A DNA stretch of 64,000 nt from Brevundimonas sp. SH203 (GCF_002157625.1 NZ_BDMM01000001.1:310001-374000), one strand, 5' to 3'. Shown: positions 45,813 to 54,780, counted from the stretch's first letter. Notes: generated by a model from the letters alone, not told the origin. Program-made: numbers and translations.

Positions 45813-47984
45813 TCAGCCGCGCAGAAGCGACAGGGCCACGCTGGGTTCCGGCGATACGTCCAGACGCGACAGGGTCCAGCCCGCCGCCTCGGCCATGGCG
45901 GCGATGGTCTCCGGCGTGAACTTGCGCGAGCTTTCGGTGTGGATCGTCTCGCCCTCCATGAAGCGGAAGGTCCGGTCGTTGACGCGGGCCGTGGTGGGTT
46001 TCACCGCGCGAAGATGCATTTCCATCCGCGAGGCGTGGGCGTTCCAGATCGCCTGGTGAGCGAAGGCGTCCAGGTCGAAATCGGCGTCCAGCTCGGCGTT
46101 TGCCCGGACCAGCAGGTTGCGATTGAAGGCCGCCGTCACGCCCTGCGCATCGTCATAGGCCGCGACCAGAACGCCCGCTTCCTTGACCAGATCGGTCCCC
46201 AGGATGAACAGACTGCCCTCCCCCAGCATTCGCCGGGCGGCCGTCAGGAAACGCACCGCCTCGTCCGGGTGCAGATTGCCGATGGTCGAGCCGGGGAAGA
46301 AGCCGATCCGCCGCCCCCTGGGCAGGTCGTCAGGCAGCGGCGACAGATGTTCGAAATCGCCCAGCACCGGCTGGACCCGCAGGCCCGGATAGTCGGCGCC
46401 GATCCGGTGGGCGGCGTCCAGCAGGGCGCTCTCGCTGATGTCCAGCGGCACATAGGCGCCCAGGTCCGGCGCGGCGTCCAGCAGGATGCGGGTCTTCTCG
46501 CTGGCGCCTGATCCGAACTCGACCAGAACCGCATCGGGTCCGAAATCGGCGGTCAGGTCCGCCGCCTTGTCGCGCAGCAGGGCCGTCTCCTGCCGCGTCG
46601 GATAATATTCCGTCAGGGTGGTGATGTCCTCGAACAGGCGCGACCCTTCGGCGTCGTAGAACCATTTGGGCGGCACGGCCTTCTGCGGCTGCGAGAGGCC
46701 CTCGATCAGGTCGCGGCGAAAGGCGCGGGTCTGGGCGTCGTCCGCGCGGGTCGCGAACGGATCGTCGCGACGCCCTGCGGCGTCTTCGGCTAGTCTCAGA
46801 CCCATGAAGGCCCACCTTTGCTGAGGATAGTAGAAGTTGCGGTATGTCGGCCGCGCATGGCCCGGCGGCGTGGCGAAGGCGCCGCCGCGCAGCACCATCT
46901 GGTTGGCCATGAACTTGCCGTTGTATTCGGCGGCCGTGCCGGGCGTAGGCTGGAACCCCGGATAAGGGGCATAGGCGCTGGCGGTCCATTGCCACACCTC
47001 GCCCGACAGGTTGGAGAAGGCGTGGGCCTGCGTCGTCGCCGCGTGTTCCCACTCCGCCTCGGTCGGCAGCCGCTTTCCGGCCCAGCGCGCATAGGCGTCG
47101 GCCTCGTAGAAGCTGATGTGACGCACCGGGGCGGCCGGATCGACGGGCGCGCGGCCGGTCAGGCCCATCGCCGTCCAGCCGTCGCCGTCGCGCCGCCAGT
47201 AATGGGGCGCGGTCCAGCCCTCGGCCTTCACCACCGCCCAGCCGTCCGACAGCCACAGATCGGCGCGGCCATAACCGTCATCGGCCATGAACCTCAGCCA
47301 GTCGCCGTTCGTCACCAGATCGGCGGCCAGGGCGAACGGCTCCAGCCAGACCTTGTGGGCGGGGCCTTCGTTGTCGAAGGCGAAGCCCGCGCCGTCGTGA
47401 CCGATCGTGACCAAGCCGCCGGCGAAAGCGACCACGCCGCCGCGCGCAGGCTGAAGGAATTCTACGCGCGGCTCGACCTCATAGGCGGCGGGGTCCAGCG
47501 GCGAGCGCGACATCAGGTTCAGAATGTCCATCAGGAACAGCTCCTGATGCTGCTGGTCGTGATGCAGGCCCAGTTCCAGCAGATAGCGATGCTGACCGCC
47601 CGACGGCGCCTGGGCCAGCCAGTCGATCATCCGCCGGTCGACCTCGCGGCGATAGGCCAGCACCTCCTCGACCGAGGGCCGGGTCATCAGGCCGCGCTGA
47701 TGACGCGCCACCCGCTCGCCGAGCGCCTCGTAGTAGGAGTTGAACAGCTGTTGGAAACGCGGATCGACCGGCCGATAGGCCGGGTCGTCGCCCAGGATCA
47801 TCGCCTCAAAGAACCAGCTCGTGTGGGCCAGATGCCATTTTCCGGGACTGCAATCCGGCATGGACTGGGCCGACAGATCCTCGACCGACAGTCCAACCGC
47901 CAGCTCGACCATGGCGGCGCGGACGGCCCGGTAACGAGCCACGTCGGCCGCTGTCCCCGCATCGGGTTCGAAGCGTGCATTCAT
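45813..47984 (-). CDS. Fused ergothioneine enzyme: EgtB-type sulfoxide synthase plus EgtD-type histidine methyltransferase
   Basis: A 723-aa protein with two enzymes in one chain. Residues about 10-170 form a DinB-like domain with iron-ligand candidates in WHLAHTSWFFE (His51/His54) and HHDQQHQELF (H-x3-H-x-E, His142/His146). Residues about 180-400 form an FGE-sulfatase-like domain (GKRLPTEAEWEHAAT, LSGEVWQWTASAY, LRGGAFATPPGHARPTYRNF). Residues about 415-723 match EgtD, which trimethylates His: PPKWFYDAEGSRLFEDIT, YYPTRQE, EFGSGASEKT, FFPGSTIGNLHPDEA. The order EgtB-EgtD is the reverse of fungal Egt1. A perfect EcfG promoter lies upstream. Confidence 0.9.
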   Translation of the reverse strand: MNARFEPDAGTAADVARYRAVRAAMVELAVGLSVEDLSAQSMPDCSPGKWHLAHTSWFFEAMILGDDPAYRPVDPRFQQLFNSYYEALGERVARHQRGLMTRPSVEEVLAYRREVDRRMIDWLAQAPSGGQHRYLLELGLHHDQQHQELFLMDILNLMSRSPLDPAAYEVEPRVEFLQPARGGVVAFAGGLVTIGHDGAGFAFDNEGPAHKVWLEPFALAADLVTNGDWLRFMADDGYGRADLWLSDGWAVVKAEGWTAPHYWRRDGDGWTAMGLTGRAPVDPAAPVRHISFYEADAYARWAGKRLPTEAEWEHAATTQAHAFSNLSGEVWQWTASAYAPYPGFQPTPGTAAEYNGKFMANQMVLRGGAFATPPGHARPTYRNFYYPQQRWAFMGLRLAEDAAGRRDDPFATRADDAQTRAFRRDLIEGLSQPQKAVPPKWFYDAEGSRLFEDITTLTEYYPTRQETALLRDKAADLTADFGPDAVLVEFGSGASEKTRILLDAAPDLGAYVPLDISESALLDAAHRIGADYPGLRVQPVLGDFEHLSPLPDDLPRGRRIGFFPGSTIGNLHPDEAVRFLTAARRMLGEGSLFILGTDLVKEAGVLVAAYDDAQGVTAAFNRNLLVRANAELDADFDLDAFAHQAIWNAHASRMEMHLRAVKPTTARVNDRTFRFMEGETIHTESSRKFTPETIAAMAEAAGWTLSRLDVSPEPSVALSLLRG

Positions 47985-48052
47985 ATCGGCCGTTCCGTGG
48001 CGTGCCCGCTCGACGACCTCGACTAAACGCCCTGCCGTTCCCTTATCGTTCT

Positions 48053-48077
48053 AACGCCCTCGCCCGGATCAGGTTCC
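48053..48077 (-). promoter_or_regulatory. Perfect EcfG (SigT) promoter of egtB-egtD fusion
   Basis: On the minus strand GGAAC (48077-48073), 16 nt and CGTT (48056-48053): exact agreement with the alphaproteobacterial general stress sigma factor consensus. It lies 69 bp before the start codon. Confidence 0.75.
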
Positions 48078-48105
48078 CAACCGATTGGGTCGAAACGCTT
48101 TTTGG

Positions 48106-49317
48106 TCAGCGCACCGGACGCCCGCCGTGTTTGGCGTACTCCAGCCGGGCGATGGTGCGGTTGTGAACCTCGTCCGGGCCGTCGGCGATCCGCAGCGTCC
48201 GCACCCCGGCGTACAGTTCGGCCAAAGGCGTATCGCCCGACACGCCAGCGCCGCCGAACGCCTGAATGGCGTCGTCAATGATCTGCAACGCCATCTTCGG
48301 CGCGGCGACCTTGATCTGGGCGATCTCGGAACGGGCGTTCTTGGCCCCGACCTCGTCCATCATCCAGGCGGCCTTCAGCACCAGGAGGCGGCACATCTCG
48401 ATATTGGTGCGGGCGTCGGCGACGCGCTGCTCCCACACCGAATGCTCGGCCAACGACTTCCTGAAGGCCGTGCGGTTCAGCAGGCGCGTCACCATCAGCT
48501 CCAGCGCCCGTTCCGCCGCCCCGATGGTGCGCATGCAGTGATGGATACGGCCCGGCCCGAGGCGCCCCTGCGCGATCTCGAAGCCCCGGCCCTCTCCAGC
48601 GATCAGGTTCTCGACCGGCACGCGGACGTTCTCCAGCACAACCTCGGCATGGCCGATGGGCTTCTCGTCATAGCCGAACACCGACAGCATCCGCTCGACG
48701 CGGAAGCCGGGCGTGTCCACCGGCACGATGATCTGGGACTGCTGGGCGTGGGTGGCGGCGTCCGGGTCGGTCTTGCCCATGACGATGGTCACGGCGACGT
48801 TCGGATGGCCCATATTGGTCGACCACCATTTGCGGCCGTTGATGACATAGTGATCGCCGTCGCGCTCGATCCGGGTCTGGATGTTGGTGGCGTCCGACGA
48901 GGCCACCTCCGGCTCGGTCATCAGAAAGGCCGAGCGGATTTCGCCCGCCATCAGCGGCTTCAGCCAGCGGTCCTGCTGGGCCGCGTCGCCGTACATGTGC
49001 AGCACTTCCATATTGCCGGTGTCGGGGGCGTTGCAGTTGAACACCTCGGCCGACCATAGATGCCGGCCCATCATCTCAGCGAGCGGCGCATATTCCAGAT
49101 TGGTCAGGCCCGCGCCGTGTTCTCCGGGCAGGAACATGTTCCACAATCCGGCCTCGCGCGCGGCGGCCTTCATCGTCTCCATGACGGGCGGCTGGCGGGT
49201 CGAATCCTGATGCACCTGGGCGAAATATTCGGCCTCGCGCGGGATCACCTGCTCGTCCAGGAAGCGGCGGACGCGGGCGTGCCAGTCCAGGGCGCGGTCG
49301 GAGTGTTTGAAGTCCAT
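48106..49317 (-). CDS. Acyl-CoA dehydrogenase
   Basis: A 403-aa flavoprotein of fatty acid or branched-chain acyl-CoA oxidation. Typical blocks are [18 protein letters not shown] (FAD/substrate site), [36 protein letters not shown] and [20 protein letters not shown], with [18 protein letters not shown] near the C-terminus. Similarity to the ACAD10/11-type subgroup is likely. The chain length of its substrate cannot be told. SCP2 and acyl-CoA genes are neighbours. Confidence 0.93.
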   Translation of the reverse strand: MDFKHSDRALDWHARVRRFLDEQVIPREAEYFAQVHQDSTRQPPVMETMKAAAREAGLWNMFLPGEHGAGLTNLEYAPLAEMMGRHLWSAEVFNCNAPDTGNMEVLHMYGDAAQQDRWLKPLMAGEIRSAFLMTEPEVASSDATNIQTRIERDGDHYVINGRKWWSTNMGHPNVAVTIVMGKTDPDAATHAQQSQIIVPVDTPGFRVERMLSVFGYDEKPIGHAEVVLENVRVPVENLIAGEGRGFEIAQGRLGPGRIHHCMRTIGAAERALELMVTRLLNRTAFRKSLAEHSVWEQRVADARTNIEMCRLLVLKAAWMMDEVGAKNARSEIAQIKVAAPKMALQIIDDAIQAFGGAGVSGDTPLAELYAGVRTLRIADGPDEVHNRTIARLEYAKHGGRPVR

Positions 49318-49420
49318 GTCGTTTCCTCTTTCCCGTTCGCGCCTCTGCCGGACGCTGCATACAAAAGCGGCGCGGCCCCGGTCAGGAGCCGCGCCGCCAT
49401 GACTGGTCGTCAGACGGGCA

Positions 49421-49726
49421 TCAGCGCTTCAGCAGCGGAGCCAGCTTCTGGGCGATCATCATGTCGCCGGCGATCTTCAGCTTGCCCTGCATGAAGGCCA
49501 TCATCGGGTCCAGCTTGCCTTCCGACAGGGCCATGAAGTCATCCCACTTGATGGAGACGGTGGCGTCGGCGGGCTTGTCCTCGTTCGTCACCGTATTCGG
49601 CACCGAGGCGCCGTCGATGAAAATCTTGCCCTGGTCGCCCAGGTCGAGCTTGACGGTCTTTCCGAGGCCGGAGTTGTCGCCGACGGCGCCGCGGATGTGT
49701 TCGGTGACTTGTGCGAGATCGGGCAT
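49421..49726 (-). CDS. SCP2 sterol-binding domain protein
   Basis: A 101-aa single-domain SCP2-like lipid-binding protein. [20 protein letters not shown] and the end segment [20 protein letters not shown] are typical. It is likely to bind fatty acyl or other hydrophobic ligands in the cytoplasm. It lies upstream of the acyl-CoA dehydrogenase (103-bp gap) on the same strand, compatible with a lipid role. Confidence 0.88.
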   Translation of the reverse strand: MPDLAQVTEHIRGAVGDNSGLGKTVKLDLGDQGKIFIDGASVPNTVTNEDKPADATVSIKWDDFMALSEGKLDPMMAFMQGKLKIAGDMMIAQKLAPLLKR

Positions 49727-49810
49727 TGGGGCGTCTCCCTGTTGGACGGTGTCGTTACGGGTTAGCCCGCATCGACGGGGGCGCCAAGATCACGTCGGGG
49801 AAAGGTCGGA

Positions 49811-49921
49811 TCACTTCTGGTCGGGTTCGCGCGCATAGAGGGCCGCCGCGCCCACGGCGACCATGAAGAAAACGAAGGCCGCGACGATGGCGGCGATGAA
49901 GGGAATGGCGGCTTCGGGCAT
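49811..49921 (-). CDS. 36-aa single-helix membrane peptide
   Basis: A short ORF MPEAAIPFIAAIVAAFVFFM ... AREPDQK: one hydrophobic helix (about 5-28) and a charged tail. An excellent AAAGGAG ribosome site lies 7 nt before the ATG. A 73-codon frame overlapping it is a shadow. Similar short peptides are widespread in Caulobacterales, but I cannot name a family. Confidence 0.6.
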   Translation of the reverse strand: MPEAAIPFIAAIVAAFVFFMVAVGAAALYAREPDQK

Positions 49922-49987
49922 CGGAAATCTCCTTTGTCCGCCTTGTGCGTCCGACCGATCCGGATCGCCTTGACCAGGATCAAATCC

Positions 49988-50266
49988 TCAGCCGTCGGGA
50001 TCGCCGTCGCGAAACCGCCACTTCATGGCCAGCACGCCCGACGCCATCACCAGAGCGCAGGCATTGGCGACCGTGACCGGCCACGCCTTGGTCATCACCC
50101 CATAGACGACCCACAGCACGAAACATGTCACGGTCAGAGAATAGGTTTTCAGACTGACCGAGGATGCATCCCGTTCCTTCCAGATCTTGACGGCCTGGGG
50201 CGCGAAACTGGTGATGGAACACACGGCCGCCGCCGAGCCGACGACATTGGCGATCAGGTCGCTCAT
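49988..50266 (-). CDS. SemiSWEET family sugar transporter
   Basis: A 92-aa, three-helix PQ-loop (MtN3/saliva-type) protein that would work as a dimer in sugar transport. ANVVGSAAAVCSITSFAPQA and KIWKERDASSVSLKTYSLTV match the SemiSWEET signature, including the PQ motif. The substrate is unknown. It lies upstream of the 36-aa peptide gene on the same strand (66-bp gap). Confidence 0.85.
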   Translation of the reverse strand: MSDLIANVVGSAAAVCSITSFAPQAVKIWKERDASSVSLKTYSLTVTCFVLWVVYGVMTKAWPVTVANACALVMASGVLAMKWRFRDGDPDG

Positions 50267-50368
50267 CGCCTACGTCCGGCCGCGGCATCCGTTTGTCCCG
50301 ACATTCACCCTCTCCCTACGCCAGACCTGATCAAGGCGCGGCGCGGGGAAAGGATGCGTCGCTCTCGC

Positions 50369-52621
50369 CTACTGCGCCCGCTTGCCGATGGTGCGGTCCA
50401 GGAAGTCCAGATAGGTGCGCCATTGCTGCAGCTGGCGCGGATCGCCGCGAACGCCGTGGCGCTGGCCGGGATAGAGCATCATCTCGAACGGCACGCTCCT
50501 GGCCTGCAGCGCGTCGATCACGCGCGTCGCATTGCCGAAGATGACGTTGTCGTCGGCCATGCCGTGCAGGATCAGAAGACGGCCGGTCATGTCGTTCAGA
50601 CGCGGCAGGATGTCGGTGGCGGCATAGCCTTCCGGGTTGTCCTGGGGCGTCGACATATAGCGTTCGGTGTAGTGGGTGTCGTACAGGCTCCACTCCGTCG
50701 GCGCCGCGCCCGCCAGGGCCGCCGCAAGGTTCGCGTCCTTGTCCGTCAGGGTCAGCAGGCTGAGGAAGCCGCCGAAGCTCCAGCCCATGACCGCGATATG
50801 GTCGGCGTCGACGTAAGGCAGCGTCTTCAGCCATTGCGCGGCCTGGGCCTGGTCCTCGACGGCGGGGATGCCGAGGCGGCGGTAGATGCTGGTTTCGAAC
50901 GCCTGCGACCGATCGCCCTCGCCGCGATTGTCGACGCGGAAGACGATATAGCCCGCCTCGGTCAGCAGTTGGTTGGTCAGGGGCTGCCAGCTCTTCTGTA
51001 CGCCCGCCCCGGTGCCGGGGCCGCCATAGACCTGCATCACCACCGGATATTTCTTCGAAGGATCGAAGCCGGGCGGCGTGGTCATGCGCCAGACCAGCGT
51101 CTGGCCGTGGCTCTGCATCGTACCGAACTCGGGCGTGCGCAGGCGCGAGACGTAGGGCGCGAACGGATGGCCGGCGTCGAGCCTGTTCTCCTCGATCCAG
51201 CGCACGCGCGTCCCGTCGATGCGGTACAGGGCCGATTGCGTCGGGGTCGCCGGGTCGGAATAGTTGCCGACATAGGCCGTCGCCGGGCCGTTGACCGACA
51301 CCGTCCACCAGCCGCCGCCCGGCGTCACCGCGACCGGATCGACCGTGCGGTTCAGATTGGCGCGGAACATCTGCTGCTCGATCGGCAGTTCCCTGCCGTC
51401 GCGCATCGAGGCGGTGAAATAGACGTCGCCCGTCTGTTCGTTGACCCCGTCCAGATGTTTGACCGGATAGTCGCCGCGCGTGATGGCCCGCAGGCGTCGC
51501 CCGTTGCGGTCGTAAAGATACAGGTGCCGCCAGCCGCTGTCCTCGTTCGACCAGATGAACCGGCCGTCCGACAGGACGCGGAAATCGTCGTTCAGATCGA
51601 CCCAGGCCGACGCCTTCTGGCTCAGGATCACGCGCGAGGCGCCGGTGGTCGGATCGACGCTCAGCAGGTCCAGCGTCTTCTGGTCGCGCGACTGGCGCTG
51701 GACGTACAGGGTCTTGCCGTCGCCGGACCAGTTGACCCGCGCCAGATAGATGTCGGTGTTGGCGCCCAGGTCCACCTTGACCCGCGCCCCGCTGTGCAGG
51801 TCGCGCACATACAGTTCGACCACCGCATTGGGCCGGCCCGCGCGGGGATAGCGCTGCTCGACCATGGTGGCGCCGCCGCCCGTGATCTCGAAGCGCGGCA
51901 CGATGTCCACCGGGCTTTCGTCCACGCGGGTCAGGGCGATGTAGCGCTCGTCGGGGCTCCACCAATAGCCGGTGTCGCGGTCCATCTCCTCCTGGGCGAT
52001 GAACTCGGCCGTCCCCCAGCTGATCAGGCCGGCGCCGTCGTCGGTGATCGGCGTCTCCTTGCCGCTGGCCAGATCATAGACGATCAGGTTCTGGTCGCGG
52101 ACATAGGAGACGTAGCTGCCCTTGGGCGACACCTTGGCGTCGATCTCGTCGGCGGGCGTCTGGGTCAGGCGGCGCACCTTGCCGTCGGCGCGATTGGCCA
52201 GGAAGATGTCGCCTTCCAGCGGCGCCAGGATGTAGCGCCCCTGCTGGTCCCACGAATATTCCACCACGCCGCGCGCGCTGATCCGCATCCGCTCGCGCCG
52301 GGCCTTTTCGGCCTCCGACAGTTCGCCCGCATCGGGAACCAGCGCCCGCGCGTCGATCAGCTTATAGGGTTCGCCCGGCCCTGTCGGGGCGGCCCACAGG
52401 TCCTGGACATCCACATTGTCCTCGCGCGAGCGCAGGAAGGCGACCAGCTGACCGTCGGGCGACAGGCTGACCCCCTTGGCCACCGGCCCGTTCAGACTGG
52501 GGCTGGAGAACACCCGCTCGGGCGTAAGGATGTTGGAGGGCGTCTCCTGAGCCCATGCTTGGCCTATTTGGGCCGAAGTGGCGGACAGGAGGATGGTGGA
52601 GGCGAGAAGGACGGTGCGCAT
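50369..52621 (-). CDS. S9 family peptidase (dipeptidyl peptidase IV type)
   Basis: A 750-aa exported serine peptidase with a signal peptide (MRTVLLASTILLSATSAQIG, cleavage near AWA). The N-terminal beta-propeller has repeated strands such as YIALTRVDESPVDIVPRFEI. The catalytic domain has VYGGPGTGAGVQKSWQ, the nucleophile motif GWSFGGFLSL, ADDNVIFGNA (Asp) and YPGQRHGVRG (His). It cleaves X-Pro dipeptides, probably in the periplasm. Start ATG 52621. Confidence 0.94.
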   Translation of the reverse strand: MRTVLLASTILLSATSAQIGQAWAQETPSNILTPERVFSSPSLNGPVAKGVSLSPDGQLVAFLRSREDNVDVQDLWAAPTGPGEPYKLIDARALVPDAGELSEAEKARRERMRISARGVVEYSWDQQGRYILAPLEGDIFLANRADGKVRRLTQTPADEIDAKVSPKGSYVSYVRDQNLIVYDLASGKETPITDDGAGLISWGTAEFIAQEEMDRDTGYWWSPDERYIALTRVDESPVDIVPRFEITGGGATMVEQRYPRAGRPNAVVELYVRDLHSGARVKVDLGANTDIYLARVNWSGDGKTLYVQRQSRDQKTLDLLSVDPTTGASRVILSQKASAWVDLNDDFRVLSDGRFIWSNEDSGWRHLYLYDRNGRRLRAITRGDYPVKHLDGVNEQTGDVYFTASMRDGRELPIEQQMFRANLNRTVDPVAVTPGGGWWTVSVNGPATAYVGNYSDPATPTQSALYRIDGTRVRWIEENRLDAGHPFAPYVSRLRTPEFGTMQSHGQTLVWRMTTPPGFDPSKKYPVVMQVYGGPGTGAGVQKSWQPLTNQLLTEAGYIVFRVDNRGEGDRSQAFETSIYRRLGIPAVEDQAQAAQWLKTLPYVDADHIAVMGWSFGGFLSLLTLTDKDANLAAALAGAAPTEWSLYDTHYTERYMSTPQDNPEGYAATDILPRLNDMTGRLLILHGMADDNVIFGNATRVIDALQARSVPFEMMLYPGQRHGVRGDPRQLQQWRTYLDFLDRTIGKRAQ

Positions 52622-52730
52622 GGGGCCGGACGCTAGACGCGCTTCTGCAAGCCGTCACGAGGAAATGTCGTCGCCGGTCGAAAGGCTTTTTCTTCCCTGC
52701 GAAGGGTTCTCACATTAGACAGGCCCCACC

Positions 52731-53558
52731 ATGACCGACGCCGCCGTTTCTCCCGCCCCTGCCCCCGCGCCCGTGAAGGCCAGCCCGTTCAACGAACTGG
52801 AGGTTCTGTGGGTCCGCCACTGGACCGACAGCCTGTTCAGCTTCGGCGTTCGGCGGCCCGACGACTTCCGCTTCCGTTCGGGCGAGTTCGTGATGATCGG
52901 CCTGCCGGGCGAAGACGGCGGCAAGCCCGTGCTGCGCGCCTATTCCATCGCCAGCCCCGGCTGGGCCGAGGAGCTGGAGTTCTTCTCCATCAAGGTCGCC
53001 GACGGTCCCCTGACCTCGCGCCTGCAGAAGATTCAGCCGGGCGACACGGTGCTGATGGGCAAGAAGCCGACCGGCACCCTGGTTCTGGACGCCCTGACCG
53101 GCGGCGAGCGTCTGTTCCTGATCGGCACCGGCACGGGTCTGGCGCCCTGGCTCAGCGTCGCGCGCGATCCCGAGACCTATTCCCGCTTCGGCCATGTCTA
53201 TGTGATCCACACGGTGCGCGGCGTCGCCGACCTGGCCTATCGCGACTTCTTCACGCGCGAGATCCACGACGATCCTCTGATCGGCGACGAGGCCAAGGGA
53301 CAGTTGACCTACTATCCGACCGTCACCCGCGAGACGTTCGAAACGCCGGGCAGAATCACCGACCGCATCAAGTCCGGCGACTTCTTCCGCGACCTGGGCC
53401 TGCCCGAAGGGTTCGACCCCGCCCGCGACCGCGCCATGCTGTGCGGCTCCATGGCCATGATCAAGGAAGCCGGCGAACTGCTGGAGACCTATGGTCTGAA
53501 GGAAGGCTCCAACGCCGAACCCGCCGACTACGTCCTGGAACGCGCCTTCGTCGGTTGA
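52731..53558 (+). CDS. fpr: Ferredoxin--NADP+ reductase
   Basis: A 275-aa FAD-dependent enzyme. The FAD-binding RAYSIASPGW, the GPLTSRLQKIQPGD strand and the NADP-binding FLIGTGTGLAPWLSV are the family motifs. It has an Ala/Pro-rich N-terminal extension. The C-terminus YVLERAFVG is typical of the bacterial Fpr subclass. It may work in redox balance and iron-sulfur repair. The downstream region has a repeat element. Confidence 0.93.
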   Translation: MTDAAVSPAPAPAPVKASPFNELEVLWVRHWTDSLFSFGVRRPDDFRFRSGEFVMIGLPGEDGGKPVLRAYSIASPGWAEELEFFSIKVADGPLTSRLQKIQPGDTVLMGKKPTGTLVLDALTGGERLFLIGTGTGLAPWLSVARDPETYSRFGHVYVIHTVRGVADLAYRDFFTREIHDDPLIGDEAKGQLTYYPTVTRETFETPGRITDRIKSGDFFRDLGLPEGFDPARDRAMLCGSMAMIKEAGELLETYGLKEGSNAEPADYVLERAFVG

Positions 53559-53570
53559 CGCTTGAATAAT

Positions 53571-53698
53571 CCGCTCATCCCGGCGAAAGCCGGGACCGAG
53601 TTCTTTGGGCGATCCGTCTTTCGCGACCATCCGCGCCCTTGATCCCAGATACCGGTGTGGCGAAAGCACTGGGTCCCGGCTTTCGCCGGGATGAGCGG
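53571..53698. repeat. REPIN-like element, family B, copy 1 (128 bp)
   Basis: Perfect 27-bp terminal inverted repeats (53571-53597 and 53672-53698). Each arm contains the hairpin CCCGGC-GAAA-GCCGGG with a GNRA-type loop. The interior is in reverse orientation relative to the second copy (both carry CAGTGCTTTCGC and CGCCCAAAG). It ends 9 bp before the chorismate mutase ATG. Confidence 0.85.
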
Positions 53699-53707
53699 AA
53701 AGTTTTG

Positions 53708-54052
53708 ATGTCCCACCCTGCCCCCGTCGCAGCAACCTTCACTGTCGATCCGCGCGTCGATCCCGCCGAATGCCAGTCGATGGCCGAGGTCCGCCAGGGC
53801 GTCGACGCCCTTGATCGCGCCCTGGTCGCCCTGCTGGCCGAGCGTCAGCGCTATATGGACGCCGCCGCCCGCATCAAGCCCGACCGCGACGCCGTCTTCG
53901 ACCAGACCCGCATCGACGACGTGGTGGCCAAGGTTCTGGTCGCCGCCGAGGCGCACAACCTGTCGCCCGACATCGCCGAACCCGTCTGGCGCCTGCTGAT
54001 CGACCGCTGCATCGCCCACGAGTTCGCGACCTACGACCGCACGCGGCCCTAA
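53708..54052 (+). CDS. Chorismate mutase (AroQ type II)
   Basis: A 114-aa protein with the helical AroQ fold: MAEVRQGVDALDRALVALLA, then ERQRYMDAAARIKPDRDA and VFDQTRIDDVVAKVLVAAEA. It converts chorismate to prephenate. An isochorismate pyruvate-lyase role in the same family cannot be excluded. Start ATG 53708 (MSHPAPVAATF) is chosen because upstream codons lie in the repeat element. Both flanks are bounded by the 128-bp elements, so its own promoter may lie in or beyond the first element. Confidence 0.82.
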   Translation: MSHPAPVAATFTVDPRVDPAECQSMAEVRQGVDALDRALVALLAERQRYMDAAARIKPDRDAVFDQTRIDDVVAKVLVAAEAHNLSPDIAEPVWRLLIDRCIAHEFATYDRTRP

Positions 54053-54062
54053 GCCTCCTTTT

Positions 54063-54190
54063 CCGCTCATCCCGGCGAAAGCCGGGACCCAGTGCTTTCG
54101 CATTGTCTCCGCGTGGGATGACCACCGGCCCTCAATCTCAAACGATTTTCGCCCAAAGTTCTGGGTCCCGGCTTTCGCCGGGATGAGCGG
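54063..54190. repeat. REPIN-like element, family B, copy 2 (128 bp)
   Basis: The same 27-bp arms as copy 1 (54063-54089 and 54164-54190) and exactly the same total length of 128 bp. The interior starts CAGTGCTTTCGC and ends CGCCCAAAGTTCTGG, the reverse orientation of copy 1. The interiors differ at many positions while the arms are identical. Confidence 0.85.
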
Positions 54191-54369
54191 TGAAATTAGG
54201 CAACGCGGCTCAAGGGATCGGGCGCCTACGCGCGCCAGCCATCCGATCGACTCGAAAAATCCGACTGCAAAACAATACGCTGCATCGCAGCAGCGTCAAT
54301 CGACCGAACGCCCTGTCCAGGCACCCTATACTGTCGGCTGGTCTTTGACATCGCCGAGCCGCGCCCGCC

Positions 54370-54421
54370 GAAATTGCACCTTATTGCACTTTGCACCTTT
54401 TTTCGGGTGCAGTGCAATTTC
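54370..54421 (-). terminator. Complex hairpin after the Hpt gene
   Basis: GAAATTGCAC (54370-54379) and GTGCAATTTC (54412-54421) form a perfect 10-bp stem. Three TTGCAC repeats inside allow alternative pairings with the GTGCAGTGCAA arm. It starts 6 bp after the stop of the minus-strand Hpt gene and is probably its terminator. There is no classical U-tract outside the stem. Confidence 0.5.
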
Positions 54422-54426
54422 AACCC

Positions 54427-54780
54427 CTAAGCCCTTAGTCCGCGCAGCATCAGTGCGTGGCGATAGGCCGCCACGTCCGCGAGCGCCGCCTGCATCGCAT
54501 CGCGCACCCGATCCAGCGCGGGCGCGGCCAGGGCCGGGTCCGCACTCTCCGCCTCGGCGCAGATCGCCGCCAGATCGCGCGCGCCGATGCCCGCCGCCGC
54601 GCCCCGGATGGTGTGAACCCCGTCGCGCCAGCCCTCGCCCCTGGGGTCCAGCAGGGTAGACCACAGGGCGGCCTGGTTGACGAACAGGCCCAGCACCTCC
54701 TCGTTGATCGCCGCATCGCCGCCCGTCATGGCGTCCAGCACGGTGAAATCGACCGCGCCGGTCAGATCGCGCAGCGCCAT
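54427..54780 (-). CDS. Hpt domain protein
   Basis: A 117-aa histidine phosphotransfer domain. The phospho-acceptor motif reads WRDGVHTIRGAAAGIGARDL, with His56. The standard HTLKG has Arg in place of Lys here. It has a four-helix-type composition, Ala-rich, with no other domain. The start ATG overlaps the stop of the amino acid permease (ATGA), so the two are translationally coupled. This is an unusual pairing. Its partner kinase or regulator is not in the neighbourhood. Confidence 0.78.
   Translation of the reverse strand: MALRDLTGAVDFTVLDAMTGGDAAINEEVLGLFVNQAALWSTLLDPRGEGWRDGVHTIRGAAAGIGARDLAAICAEAESADPALAAPALDRVRDAMQAALADVAAYRHALMLRGLRA

Noticed and set aside
49762..49983. 73-codon minus-strand frame
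   Set aside because: Overlaps the 36-aa membrane peptide in another frame; Ser/Pro/Arg-rich shadow without ribosome site.
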